Positions 53,264 through 61,560 of a stretch of DNA of 64,000 nucleotides are shown one piece after another. The notes under the pieces were generated by a model. The model did no database searches. It was not told the origin of the DNA and was given only the letters and a program-made list of their open reading frames with translations. Source of the DNA: Streptosporangium nondiastaticum (GTDB taxonomy: Bacteria > Actinomycetota > Actinomycetes > Streptomycetales > Streptomycetaceae). Made by a program: the position numbers and the translations under genes. The DNA lies in NCBI RefSeq assembly GCF_003011965.1, contig NZ_PXWG01000017.1, forward strand, positions 21,882 through 85,881, in the 5' to 3' direction. How positions within the stretch are numbered: position 1 is the stretch's first letter; each line of letters starts with the position of its first letter.

Positions 53264-53283
53264 CTATGCAACTCGTTTCATAG
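53264..53283. promoter_or_regulatory. PadR operator CTATG-N10-CATAG
   Basis: Arms at 53264-53268 and 53279-53283, comparable in size to the PadR consensus ATGT-N8-ACAT. On the minus strand it overlaps TTGTCT and the expected -10 area just upstream of the PadR start. AT-rich relative to its surroundings. Confidence 0.6.
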
Positions 53284-53525
53284 ACAAGAGGCGCCGCGCG
53301 GGTGAGACGCGGCTCACGGCGGGACCGTCACGGGGCCGGCGAAGACCGGTGAGGAGTGAGGCGGGCGCGGCGGGGCCGGTCCTCGCGCGCCGCGCAACAA
53401 AGCCGATCCGGACGGCCATGAGGCGTGAACCGGCCACCCCGGACCGACCGCGCTCCCTGCCGGCGGAGGGCCGGGATCCTTGAAAGGTCCCGGTCACCGG
53501 GTCGGCCGAACGAACGGGGAACCGC

Positions 53526-54386
53526 ATGGGCTGGTGGGGGAAATCGGCGGACGACGGATCGGCGGGGCGGATCCTGGAGGCCATAACCGGCCTGAAGGGC
53601 GAGCTCGGCAAGGCGCTCCGTGACGGGTTCCTCGAACTGCGCCGCCAGAACGGCGAGCTGCGGGAGGAGCTGCGCGAGCTGCGGCGCACCGTGCAGGACG
53701 TGCACAAGGACGCCGCCGAGCACCGCCGGGAGACGGAAGCGCTGCGGCAGGAGCTGCAGGCCGAGGCCGCCGCGCGCCGGGAAGACGCGGCCCGCCGGGA
53801 GGACGCCGTACGCAGGGAGGACACCGCACGCAGGGAAGCGGCCGGCACCCTCTCCAGGGCCGGTGCCGGGGCTGAGGCCCGGGCCGGGACCGGTGATGAC
53901 CGCGCGGACCTCGGTGCGGTCCCGGACGCCGGAACGGACGGGGACCCGCATGGAAAGCGGCTGGAGAAGGCCGCGGGGATCAGCGCCGCGGAGCTGATCT
54001 GTCACCGCGACACGTGGGCGTTCATCGTGGAGCAGGCCGCCCGCAACGCCCACTTCAGGGTCCCGGGCGAGGTGACCGCCGGGAAGGACGGCGCGACGAG
54101 CGTCGTCGTGTCGGGCCGCAGCCTGATGGCGATCCTCACCGCCCTGAACGCCGTGCGGCAGCAGGGTCGGGCCGCCGACCCCGGCGACTGCGCCCTGGCC
54201 AGGAAGTTCTACGACCGCATCGCGGCCGTCGTGGACACGGTCGGCCCGGCCGGCCACCGCCCGCAGGCCGCCGGGCACTCCGGACATGCCGGGCACGCCG
54301 GTCACTCCGGCGCGGAGGCGCCCCAGCGGGCGGTGATCGTGATCGACGACCGCCCGGGGCGGCCGGCGGCCGCCTCCTCGCCCTGA
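53526..54386 (+). CDS. Coiled-coil protein of unknown function
   Basis: 286 aa. Starts MGWWGKSADDGSAGRILEAI, then a long coiled coil (about 35-115) including a repeated ARREDA/VRREDT heptad-like segment; a flexible acidic linker; a conserved-looking globular part (AAELICHRDTWAFIVEQAAR, VVVSGRSLMAILTAL); and a Gly/His-rich tail with repeated GHAGH. No enzyme motif. Possibly a structural or DNA/cell-pole-associated protein; the family is not recognised. Confidence 0.72.
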   Translation: MGWWGKSADDGSAGRILEAITGLKGELGKALRDGFLELRRQNGELREELRELRRTVQDVHKDAAEHRRETEALRQELQAEAAARREDAARREDAVRREDTARREAAGTLSRAGAGAEARAGTGDDRADLGAVPDAGTDGDPHGKRLEKAAGISAAELICHRDTWAFIVEQAARNAHFRVPGEVTAGKDGATSVVVSGRSLMAILTALNAVRQQGRAADPGDCALARKFYDRIAAVVDTVGPAGHRPQAAGHSGHAGHAGHSGAEAPQRAVIVIDDRPGRPAAASSP

Positions 54387-54421
54387 TATGAACGCGGCCC
54401 CACCCACGCGGACACGCGGAA

Positions 54422-55642
54422 TCACGCCGTGCCGAAGACCAGGACCGCGTTCTGACCGCCGAAGCCGAAGGAATTGCTGACCACCGTGGTCAGCCTCGCC
54501 CGGCGCGGTGTCTTGCGGACGATGTCGAGGGGAAGGCCGGGGTCGGGGTTGTCGAGGTTCGCGGTGGGCGGGATCAGCTGGTGCTGGAGGGTGAGGACGG
54601 CGCACGCCGCCTCGATGCCGCCCGAGCCGCCCGCGGCGTGGCCGAGGACGCTCTTCGGGGCGGTGACGGGCGGCGGGGTGCGGAAGACGCGGGCGAGGGC
54701 CCGGTACTCGGCCAGGTCGTTGATCCTCGTGGCGGTGCCGTGGGCGTTGACGTGATCGACGTCGCCGGGCGCGAGGCCCGCGTCGGCGAGGGCCGTGCGG
54801 AGGGCGTCGGCCGCGCCGCGCCCGTCCGGGTGCGGGGCGACCGTGTGGTGGGCGTCGCAGGAGGCTCCGTAGCCGCGCAGCAGCGCCCTGGGGCGGGCGC
54901 CGCGGGCGCGGGCGTGGGCGGGGCGTTCGAGGACGAGGACGCCGGCTCCTTCGCCGAGGACGAAGCCGTCGCGGTCGGCGTCGAACGGCCGTGACGCGCC
55001 CTCGGGGTCGTGGCCGCGGGCCGACAGGGCGCGCATCTGGTGGAAGCCGACGGCGGTGCTGCGGGCCCGCAGGGATTCGCTGCCCCCGGCGAGGGCGATG
55101 TCGCAGCTGCCGGCCCGCACCAGGTCGCGGGCCACTCCGATGGCCGTGGCGCCGGAGGCGCAGGCGGTGGAGACGGCCAGGTTGGGGCCGCGGGTGCCGA
55201 GGTCGAGGCCGACCTCGCCCGCGGCCATGTTGGGGATGCTGCGCATGATCGCCATGGGTGAGACGCGGTCCGGGCGGCCGGCGGCCATCCACGCGAACTC
55301 CCGGTCGTAGTGCTCCATGCACGCGCTGCTCGCCCCGATCACCACGGCGACCCGCAGCGGGTCCCAGGCGGCGGTGTCGAGGCCGGCGTCGGCGACCGCC
55401 TCCCGGGCCGCGGCCAGGGCCATGGCGCTGAACCGGTCCAGCCGGGCGGCCAGCCGCCGCCCCAGCGCGCCGGCCGCGTCGAAGTCGCTCCCGCAGGAGA
55501 AGTCGACCGGCAGTCCGGCGAGCCGGGGGTCCGGTGCGGCGCGGCTCCGGCCGGCCAGCAGCCCCTCCCAGGTGGCGGTCACTCCGACGCCGGCCGCCGT
55601 GACGAGCCCCAGGCCGGTGACGGCGACGTCGCCCTCGCTCAT
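54422..55642 (-). CDS. Beta-ketoacyl-ACP synthase (KAS II/FabF-like)
   Basis: 406 aa. Catalytic Cys161 in VSTACASGATAIG, His in VNAHGTATRINDLAEYRAL and His in KSVLGHAAGGSGGIEA complete the C-H-H triad of condensing enzymes. The start overlaps the ACP stop by 4 nt, so it is the last gene of a five-gene operon and presumably elongates the acyl chain on that ACP. A GxxS-type change replaces none of the essential residues. Confidence 0.93.
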   Translation of the reverse strand: MSEGDVAVTGLGLVTAAGVGVTATWEGLLAGRSRAAPDPRLAGLPVDFSCGSDFDAAGALGRRLAARLDRFSAMALAAAREAVADAGLDTAAWDPLRVAVVIGASSACMEHYDREFAWMAAGRPDRVSPMAIMRSIPNMAAGEVGLDLGTRGPNLAVSTACASGATAIGVARDLVRAGSCDIALAGGSESLRARSTAVGFHQMRALSARGHDPEGASRPFDADRDGFVLGEGAGVLVLERPAHARARGARPRALLRGYGASCDAHHTVAPHPDGRGAADALRTALADAGLAPGDVDHVNAHGTATRINDLAEYRALARVFRTPPPVTAPKSVLGHAAGGSGGIEAACAVLTLQHQLIPPTANLDNPDPGLPLDIVRKTPRRARLTTVVSNSFGFGGQNAVLVFGTA

Positions 55643-55878
55643 CGTTCGGCCGTCGGCGCGGACAGCAGGTCCGCCGCCTCGGCGAGGGTCAGACCGCTCA
55701 GGCCCTCCAGCGGGAGCACGGCTTCGGCGTGTTCATCGAGGGCCACGGCCAGTTCGACCAGGGCCATGGAGTCCAGGGCCAGCTCCGCGAACGTGCGCTC
55801 AGGGGCCAGCTGTCCGGGATCGACGCCGATCCGGGTGACGAGGGCTTCGGTCAGGGTTTCGTACGTGCTGCTGCTCAT
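55639..55878 (-). CDS. Acyl carrier protein
   Basis: 79 aa, start ATG 55878 with GAAGGACG upstream. The phosphopantetheine serine lies in FAELALDSMALVELAVAL, followed by the helix EGLSGLTLAEAADLL. Acidic overall. Its first 80 nt overlap the 3' end of the acyltransferase gene in another frame, and its stop overlaps the ketosynthase start. Dedicated ACP for the lipid operon. Confidence 0.92.
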   Translation of the reverse strand: MSSSTYETLTEALVTRIGVDPGQLAPERTFAELALDSMALVELAVALDEHAEAVLPLEGLSGLTLAEAADLLSAPTAER

Positions 55879-56818
55879 CGTCGTCCTTCGCCATCGGTTC
55901 GTTCGCGACGGGTTCGTTCTCACGGGGAGTGCGTGCGCAGCGGGTGCACACGGCGTGCGGCACGGGGCAGTGCCGCATGGAGCAGCGGAGGGCCACGGGG
56001 TGGTGGGCGTCGACCGCGCGCTGGGCGAGCGCGGCGAGGCTCCGCCGGTCGGGCGTCGCGCCGGGGGGAATGAGGGGCAGGACGGTGACGTCGACGGTCA
56101 GCCCGCGGATCGCGACGGTGCGGCGCAGGGACTCCGCGGCGGACATGGAGCCCACGTAGGAGGCGGTGGTGGTGAGCGTGCCGGCGACGTGGTAGCGGAG
56201 GGCGACGGGGCGGACGGCCGCTCCGGCGTCGAGGGCGGCCTGGAACGCGGCCGGGCGGTAGCGGCCTCCGGCGGCACCGCACCAGGTGGTGCCCTCGGCG
56301 AACACGGCGACGGCGTCGCCGCGGCGCAGGGCCGTGGCGACGCGCGCGACGCTGTCCGGCAGCGTGGAGAGCCGGTCCCGGTCGACGTAGAGGCTGCGGC
56401 CGACGGCCGCGATCCAGCCGATGACGGGCCAGCGGCGAAGGTCGGCCCTGCTCACCAGGCGTACGGGCAGCGCGGCGGGGAGCACGGAGACGTCGAGCCA
56501 CGACGTGTGATTGCTGACGACCAGGGGGGCCACGGGGCCCGCGGGGGTGTGTGCTTCCTGGAACGTCACGGTCCGGCGGACGCCCACTGACCGCAGGATG
56601 CCGCGCATGTACCAGCGGTACGCGGCGTCCGAGACCCGGTGTCCGGCGAGCCGTGTCAGGGCCACCAGGGGCACGTGGGCGAGCAGCAGCAGGAACGCGG
56701 CGATCCGCGCCGTGCGGCGGAGGCGGCCGACGGTCGGCGGTCCGGGGCGCAGGCAGCCGCGCCCGCAGGAGGAGAGCGGCCGCCAGGGCGCGATGGCCGC
56801 GGGGTGCGATGCCGTCAT
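55799..56818 (-). CDS. 1-acylglycerol-3-phosphate acyltransferase-like (PlsC/OlsA-like)
   Basis: 339 aa. One or two N-terminal TM helices (AAFLLLLAHVPLVALTRLAG), then the acyltransferase motifs H-x4-D in VVSNHTSWLDVSVL, the glycerol-site-like GRSLYVDRDR, EGTTW in VFAEGTTWCG and PVALRYH. The C-terminal ~75 residues include a Cys/His cluster (LRCSMRHCPVPHAVCTRC) and a polar tail that runs into the ACP gene. It overlaps the upstream GNAT gene by 4 nt. Beside an OlsB-like gene, an OlsA-type role (O-acylation of lyso-ornithine lipid) is plausible. Confidence 0.87.
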   Translation of the reverse strand: MTASHPAAIAPWRPLSSCGRGCLRPGPPTVGRLRRTARIAAFLLLLAHVPLVALTRLAGHRVSDAAYRWYMRGILRSVGVRRTVTFQEAHTPAGPVAPLVVSNHTSWLDVSVLPAALPVRLVSRADLRRWPVIGWIAAVGRSLYVDRDRLSTLPDSVARVATALRRGDAVAVFAEGTTWCGAAGGRYRPAAFQAALDAGAAVRPVALRYHVAGTLTTTASYVGSMSAAESLRRTVAIRGLTVDVTVLPLIPPGATPDRRSLAALAQRAVDAHHPVALRCSMRHCPVPHAVCTRCARTPRENEPVANEPMAKDDDEQQHVRNPDRSPRHPDRRRSRTAGP

Positions 56819-57582
56819 CCGCTCATCCTTCGCAGCAGGCGGAGGTAACCGGGGGGCACGCGGTCCAGGGACAGCAGGACGAACAGGTCGGCGGCGTCGA
56901 AGGCCGCGTCGAAGGCCGGTGGTCCGCACACCCAGGCGCCCAGCCGCAGATAGCCCTGGAGCAGCGGGGACAGGGCGCCGCCGGGCTCCTCCGGCACGGC
57001 GTCGGCCCGCCACGGGACGAGGGGGCTCACCCGGTGCGGTAGGGGTGCGTAGTGCCGTTCGCGGGTGGTCCGCCACGCGCGGGCCGCGCGGCGGCCGCCG
57101 TCGTCGAGGGGGACGGAGGCGCAGCCGCACAGCCAGCGCAGTTGATGATGCGTCAGGTAGGTGAGGATCCCGGACCACAGGGCGAGCATCACGGTGCCGT
57201 TGCGGTGGCGGGGGTGGACGCAGGCGCGCCCGGCCTCCACGAGGTCGTCGCGCAGGGGCGCGAGGGCACTGAGGTCGAACTCCCCGTCGGCGTAGAGCTT
57301 CCGGGCGGCGCGTGCCGCTCGCGGGGGCAGCAGGCGGTAAGTGCCGACGAGTTCGCCGGTGGCGGTCGCGTGGACGACGAGGTGGTCGCAGAGCGCGTCG
57401 AAGGCGTCCACGTCGCGGCCGTCGACGGCGTGGACGGCGCCGTCGCCGAACTCCTCGGTGAAGACGGCGTGCCGGAGCCGCTGGGCGGCGTGCACGCCCG
57501 TGCCCTCCGCGGCGAGGGTGACCTCGTAGCCGCCCGGTGACGCGGGGTCTCCCGTACGGGCCAGGACTCGTGTGCCGCTCAT
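56815..57582 (-). CDS. OlsB-like GNAT acyltransferase (ornithine N-acyltransferase type)
   Basis: 255 aa. Typical OlsB/autoinducer-synthase-like features: YEVTLAAEGTGVHAAQRLRH, FTEEFGDG, FDALCDHLVVHATATGELVG, TYRLLPP, FDLSALAPLRDDLVEAGRAC, VHPRHRNGTVMLALWSGIL. The family transfers 3-hydroxyacyl groups from ACP to the amino group of ornithine. Lies between the desaturase-like gene (22 bp) and the PlsC-like gene (4-nt overlap). Confidence 0.85.
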   Translation of the reverse strand: MSGTRVLARTGDPASPGGYEVTLAAEGTGVHAAQRLRHAVFTEEFGDGAVHAVDGRDVDAFDALCDHLVVHATATGELVGTYRLLPPRAARAARKLYADGEFDLSALAPLRDDLVEAGRACVHPRHRNGTVMLALWSGILTYLTHHQLRWLCGCASVPLDDGGRRAARAWRTTRERHYAPLPHRVSPLVPWRADAVPEEPGGALSPLLQGYLRLGAWVCGPPAFDAAFDAADLFVLLSLDRVPPGYLRLLRRMSG

Positions 57583-57604
57583 CGGGGGCCGTCCGTCCTC
57601 CGGT

Positions 57605-58345
57605 TCATCGGCCCGCCCCGACCGGGCCGCGCAGCTGACGCGCCACGGCCGGCGTCCAGCCGAGGTCGTAGCGGCCGCCTTCCCGGGCGAAGCGGGCGCG
57701 CAGCGCGGACCACGGCAGCCCGGGGTGGCGGTGGTGCACGCCGTGCAGGTTGAAGCCGAGGGCGAAGGCTTCCAGCGGGCGCGGCAGCCGCAGGTTCATC
57801 GCCTGGAGCGGGGCGTCCAGCGGTGTGGCGTAGTGGTAGGCGTTGTCCTGCAGCGACACCACGAGCGCCCGTCCGGCGAGGGCGGCGACCGGCATCCAGG
57901 CGTGCTCGCCGTAGGCGGCGAAGGCCACCGCGTGGACGGCGACGATCGCCGCCGCGTCGGTGCGGAGCTGCCGCAGGGCCCGCCGGCGGGCGAGGCGGCC
58001 GAGCAGCAGACCGGCCACGGTGTCCGGCGCTTCGGCCGAACGGGCGAGGCGCCGGAGCACTGCAGCGGGCAGTGGGGCGAGGAGTACCGAGGCGGACTCC
58101 ATGAGATAGAGGCCGCCCAGCAGCCGTGCGTAGTAGCCCGGTGCGGCCTTGGCCCAGGTGGTCGTCCGGGCGTCGTAGACCTCGGCGCGCTCGCGGAGCG
58201 TGCGGCTGTAGCGGTGGTGGAGCAGGTTGGCCGTACGGGGCAGGCCGGCCCCGGCCGCGCGGGGGCCCGGCTTGCCGTGGCCGAGCCTGCCGTGGCCGGG
58301 GTCGCCGTGATCAGGAGCGTTGCGGTCGGTGGCGGAGACGGTCAC
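57605..58345 (-). CDS. Fatty-acid desaturase-like membrane protein
   Basis: 246 aa from GTG 58345, with AAGGAG upstream. Two or more hydrophobic helices and the histidine box FNLHGVHHRHPGLPW typical of the third desaturase motif, preceded by LQDNAYHYATPLDAP. The N-terminal H-x3-4-H and second H-x2-H-H boxes are not evident (only NLLHHRYSRTL near the start), so it is a divergent or reduced member. First gene of the lipid operon; it may desaturate or hydroxylate the acyl chain. Confidence 0.75.
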   Translation of the reverse strand: MTVSATDRNAPDHGDPGHGRLGHGKPGPRAAGAGLPRTANLLHHRYSRTLRERAEVYDARTTTWAKAAPGYYARLLGGLYLMESASVLLAPLPAAVLRRLARSAEAPDTVAGLLLGRLARRRALRQLRTDAAAIVAVHAVAFAAYGEHAWMPVAALAGRALVVSLQDNAYHYATPLDAPLQAMNLRLPRPLEAFALGFNLHGVHHRHPGLPWSALRARFAREGGRYDLGWTPAVARQLRGPVGAGR

Positions 58346-58537
58346 AACGGCTCCTTCCGTCGGAGACAAGGTGCAAGATGCCCAGGGCTCGCGGCGGGAT
58401 ACGCCTCATCAGGGCAGAGTTCATCTGAAGATGTGCAGTCCGCCCACTGGCCACCCCGCTTTGGTCATCCCGGAGAGTGGCTCTGCCCTCAGCAGACCCG
58501 CATTCGCAGATGACGTGTTCGATGCTTGGCTGTCGGG

Positions 58538-59524
58538 ATGGAGATCCTGATTCTGGGCGGAACGGCGTGGCTGGGCCGCGAGGTGTCGCGGCAGGCCGTC
58601 GGGCGCGGCCACCGGGTGACGTGCCTCGCCCGCGGCGAGAGCGGCGAGGTGGCGGAAGGAGCGGTCCTGGTGGCCGCCGACCGGCGCGACGCAACGGCCT
58701 ACGGGCCGCTGCTCGACCGGGAGTGGGACGCCGTCGTCGAGGTGTCGTGGCAGCCCGGCTTCGTCCGCGGGGCGCTCGGCGCCCTGGGCGGCAGGGCCCG
58801 GCACTGGACGTACGTCTCGTCCGTCAGCGCCTACGCCTCCCACGCCGCGCCGGGCGCGGACGAGTCCGCGGCCCTCCTGTCCCCCACCGTCCGGAGCGAC
58901 GCCGGCCGCGAGCTGTACGGGGAGGCGAAGGTCGCCTGCGAGCAGGCGTCGGCGGCCGCGGTCGGCGACCGCCTCCTCATCGCGCGGGCCGGCCTGATCG
59001 GCGGCCCCGGCGACCACAGCGGCCGCTCCGGCTACTGGGTCGCCCGCGCGGCACGGGATCCGCACGGGCTCATGCTGGTCCCGGCGACGCCGGACCTGCC
59101 GACCCAGGTGGTCGACGTGAGGGACCTCGCCGCCTGGCTGCTCGACTCCGCGGAGGCCGGGACCACCGGCACCTACGACGCCGTCGGCCCCGTCGTGCCC
59201 TTCGGGGACTGGGTCGGGCTGGCCCGCACCGCCGGCGGGCACACGGGCCCGGTGACCGGCGCCGACCCCGCGTGGCTGATCGCGCAGGGCGTGGCCCAGT
59301 ACATGGGCCCGGAGTCACTGCCGATGTGGGTGGCCGAACCCGGCTGGGAGGGCTGGTCGGCCCGGAGCGGCGCCGCGGCCCGCGCGGCCGGGCTGCGCCA
59401 CCGCCCCCGGGCGGCCCTGATCGCCGACACCCTGCGGTGGGAGCGCGAGCAGGGCCTGGACCGGGAGCGGCGCGCGGGGCTGAGCGCCCGGCGGGAGAAG
59501 GATCTGCTCAGCGCCCTCGGCTGA
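58538..59524 (+). CDS. NAD-dependent epimerase/reductase-family protein (extended SDR)
   Basis: 328 aa from ATG 58538. N-terminal [20 protein letters not shown] is the G-x2-x-L-G Rossmann fingerprint of the isoflavone-reductase/epimerase-like group; [33 protein letters not shown] (Y-x3-K) and [20 protein letters not shown] follow. The last ~60 residues are Arg-rich helical. Divergent from the lipid operon across 190 bp. Substrate unknown. Confidence 0.88.
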   Translation: MEILILGGTAWLGREVSRQAVGRGHRVTCLARGESGEVAEGAVLVAADRRDATAYGPLLDREWDAVVEVSWQPGFVRGALGALGGRARHWTYVSSVSAYASHAAPGADESAALLSPTVRSDAGRELYGEAKVACEQASAAAVGDRLLIARAGLIGGPGDHSGRSGYWVARAARDPHGLMLVPATPDLPTQVVDVRDLAAWLLDSAEAGTTGTYDAVGPVVPFGDWVGLARTAGGHTGPVTGADPAWLIAQGVAQYMGPESLPMWVAEPGWEGWSARSGAAARAAGLRHRPRAALIADTLRWEREQGLDRERRAGLSARREKDLLSALG

Positions 59525-59542
59525 GGCCCGGGAGAACGGAGT

Positions 59543-59583
59543 GAGGGCGGTGGCACCCCGGGTTCCGGGGTGCCACCGCCCTC
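59543..59583. terminator. 19-bp perfect-stem terminator
   Basis: GAGGGCGGTGGCACCCCGG (59543-59561) pairs perfectly with 59565-59583 around a 3-nt loop, between convergent epimerase and transglycosylase genes. Near-copy of the stem at 40408-40447. Confidence 0.88.
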
Positions 59584-59619
59584 ACGGTGGTTCTGGTCGC
59601 CTGCCGCGGGTGCTGCGGA

Positions 59620-60342
59620 TCAGTACGCGGAGTTCACGTTGTCCATCGAGCCGTACTTGTCGGCGGCGTAGTTGCAGGACGCGGTGATGTTGGCGACCGG
59701 GTCGTAGATGTCCCAGGACGTGCCCTCGACGTGATACGCCTTGAACGTCGGGTCGATGATCTGCAGCAGACCCTTCGACGGCACACCATTGACGGCGTTG
59801 ACGTCCCAGTCGTTGATCGCACGCGGGTTGCCCGTCGACTCACGCATGATGTTGCGCTTGATGCCGTCGTAGGAGGCCGGGATGCCCTTGGCACGCAGGA
59901 TGTCCAGGGACTCCTGGATCCAGCCGTCCAGATTGTCCGCGTAGGCCTTCTTCGCCGGGGCAGCCGGCTTGGCCGGGGCGGCGGGCTTGGCGGGGGCAGC
60001 AGGCTTGGCCTCCAGAGCCTTGCGCTCGGTGGAACGGTTGGCGGCCTGCTTCTCCGCACGCTCCTGCTCAGCCTTCGCCTTCACCACGACGGCACCGGCA
60101 TCGGCCTTGGCGGCCGTGACAGCGGCGGCACTCTGCTGCTCCAGCGCGTCCTGCTGCGTCTCACCGAAAGCCTCAGCGCTCCACGCCACCGGCTTCACGG
60201 CGGAAGCCGAAGCGGTGTCGGCGGCAAAAGCGTGCGGAGCGACAGCCACCGCAACCACAGCGGCACCGGTCGCGGCAATGCCGGCAACGGAGAACTTGTG
60301 AATCTTCGGAAGACGGGTATAGCCGGAGATGGTGGAGCGCAT
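59620..60342 (-). CDS. Secreted transglycosylase (SLT-like cell-wall lytic enzyme), copy B
   Basis: 240 aa, nearly identical to copy A. Signal peptide ending APHAFA, Ala/Lys/Glu-rich helical region, AKPAAP linker with one more unit than copy A, and a C-terminal domain with the catalytic Glu in IMRESTGNPRAIND and GLLQIIDPTFKAYH. Differences cluster after the linker (ADNLDGWIQES versus ANNVDGWISEA). Same predicted peptidoglycan-cleaving role; recent duplication or ongoing gene conversion is inferred. Confidence 0.9.
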   Translation of the reverse strand: MRSTISGYTRLPKIHKFSVAGIAATGAAVVAVAVAPHAFAADTASASAVKPVAWSAEAFGETQQDALEQQSAAAVTAAKADAGAVVVKAKAEQERAEKQAANRSTERKALEAKPAAPAKPAAPAKPAAPAKKAYADNLDGWIQESLDILRAKGIPASYDGIKRNIMRESTGNPRAINDWDVNAVNGVPSKGLLQIIDPTFKAYHVEGTSWDIYDPVANITASCNYAADKYGSMDNVNSAY

Positions 60343-60568
60343 AACTGAGCTGAACCTTCCCAATCGCGGATGTCGCCCGGCCCTGAATCGGCGCAATAAC
60401 GAAGCGCCGTTCCTCGGTCGACGGCGCCCAGCGACCCCGTAATTGTTAGCGGCGGCGAAAACCCCTGACAAGGCCTGTGACCTACTACCCGCATTCATGG
60501 AAAAGGCCGGTCGCGGCCGCTCAGCCCCCTGATTTCAGCTATCCGTCCACTAAGTTCCTTAGTAAGTG
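60343..60568 (-). promoter_or_regulatory. Conserved leader and upstream palindrome of transglycosylase copy B
   Basis: Leader nearly identical to that of copy A. The palindrome CACTAAGTTCCTTAGTAAGTG (60548-60568) corresponds to 41400-41420; the core ACTAAG-TTC-CTTAGT is perfect here. Shared retention suggests regulation of both copies by one factor. Confidence 0.6.
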
Positions 60569-60847
60569 ATCCAGGCCTCATGGGCGGCCTCACACCGCCG
60601 GGCCGCAAGGGTGACAGGGAGCGAGCGCACCCGCGCGCAGCGTCAGCCGGCCCGCCGATACTGATCAATTACCGGCCGCCCGCAGCGAAAAGGAGCGCGA
60701 ATACCCCCGTGACCTGCAGAGCTTGCCATTTCCCCGTGGGAGTGTTCAGGCTTATCCCGCACTTAAGCCGGTTTCCCCGAGAAAAATTTGCCATGCCGAG
60801 TAATGAGTCAGCCTTACCTCCGTAAGGGTCTGCGTCTGGAGAATCGC
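60569..60847. promoter_or_regulatory. Upstream region of membrane protein gene, with two small dyads
   Basis: Less GC-rich stretch with GGCTTA-N9-TAAGCC (60749-60769) and CCTTAC-CTCC-GTAAGG (60812-60827), the latter 20 bp before the GTG start. Either could be an operator; I see no gene and no clear -35/-10 pair. Confidence 0.45.
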
Positions 60848-61474
60848 GTGTCCGCTCTGCCCTCCGAACCGCCCCTGTCCGTCATCCGTCCACGCGGCCC
60901 CGTCCGCGTCGCCGCCCCCTCCCCGGGCGCCCGGCACGCAAAGCCGCTGGCCCTGTACGACTCGTGGTGGACGGTCGCCGGTGCCGGCGTCGCGATCTGC
61001 GCGGCCTGGGCCGTCTCCGTGTGGATCTCCGTGCACCTGCAGGCCGACGCGACGCTCCACACCGCCGCGCTCTTCGTCCACCTCGCCAGCCTTGTGCTCG
61101 GCTTCGGTGCCGTGCTGGTCGCCGACTACTACGGGCTCCTGTGGATGACCGGCCGCTGCACTCTCCGTGAGGCCCTCGGCAGCGCAGGCCGCCTGCACAC
61201 GCCCATCTGGGCCGGTCTCGTGGGCCTCGTCGCCAGCGGCATACTGCTCCACCCCAACCCCTCGGCCACCCTGACCGCCACCAAGCTGGTGATGGTCCTC
61301 GTCCTCAGCCTCAACGGCCTGCAGGCGGGCCTCCTCAACCGGCGCATGGCCGAGCAGGCCTCCGCCTCGCCCTCCACGGGCATCCTGGCCTGGGGCGGAG
61401 CCACCGCCCTCGTCTCCCAGATCTGCTGGTGGGGCGCCGTCATCGTCGGCTTTCTGAACACCCGGAGCCACTAG
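60848..61474 (+). CDS. Integral membrane protein, unknown function
   Basis: 208 aa from GTG 60848, with GGAGAA upstream. After a ~40-residue Pro/Arg-rich start come five to six TM helices ([86 protein letters not shown]). Several His and Asp sit at helix ends, reminiscent of DUF2214-like or heme-handling membrane proteins, but I do not recognise the family with confidence. Confidence 0.75.
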   Translation: MSALPSEPPLSVIRPRGPVRVAAPSPGARHAKPLALYDSWWTVAGAGVAICAAWAVSVWISVHLQADATLHTAALFVHLASLVLGFGAVLVADYYGLLWMTGRCTLREALGSAGRLHTPIWAGLVGLVASGILLHPNPSATLTATKLVMVLVLSLNGLQAGLLNRRMAEQASASPSTGILAWGGATALVSQICWWGAVIVGFLNTRSH

Positions 61475-61560
61475 GCCCGCACAGGCCCGTTTGCGGCCTG
61501 CCGCGGCAGGCCGCACGGGTGGCAGACTGCCCCGGCATCCTCACCGATGCTGGAGGGGCG

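Larger units (their letters stand above)
59543..60598 (-). repeat. Duplicated transglycosylase locus, copy B
   Basis: Direct-orientation counterpart of 40408-41450, about 19 kb away; it includes terminator, gene, leader, palindrome and the conserved CCTCATGGGCGGCCTCACA block. The two copies bracket 41.5-59.5 kb. Confidence 0.9.
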
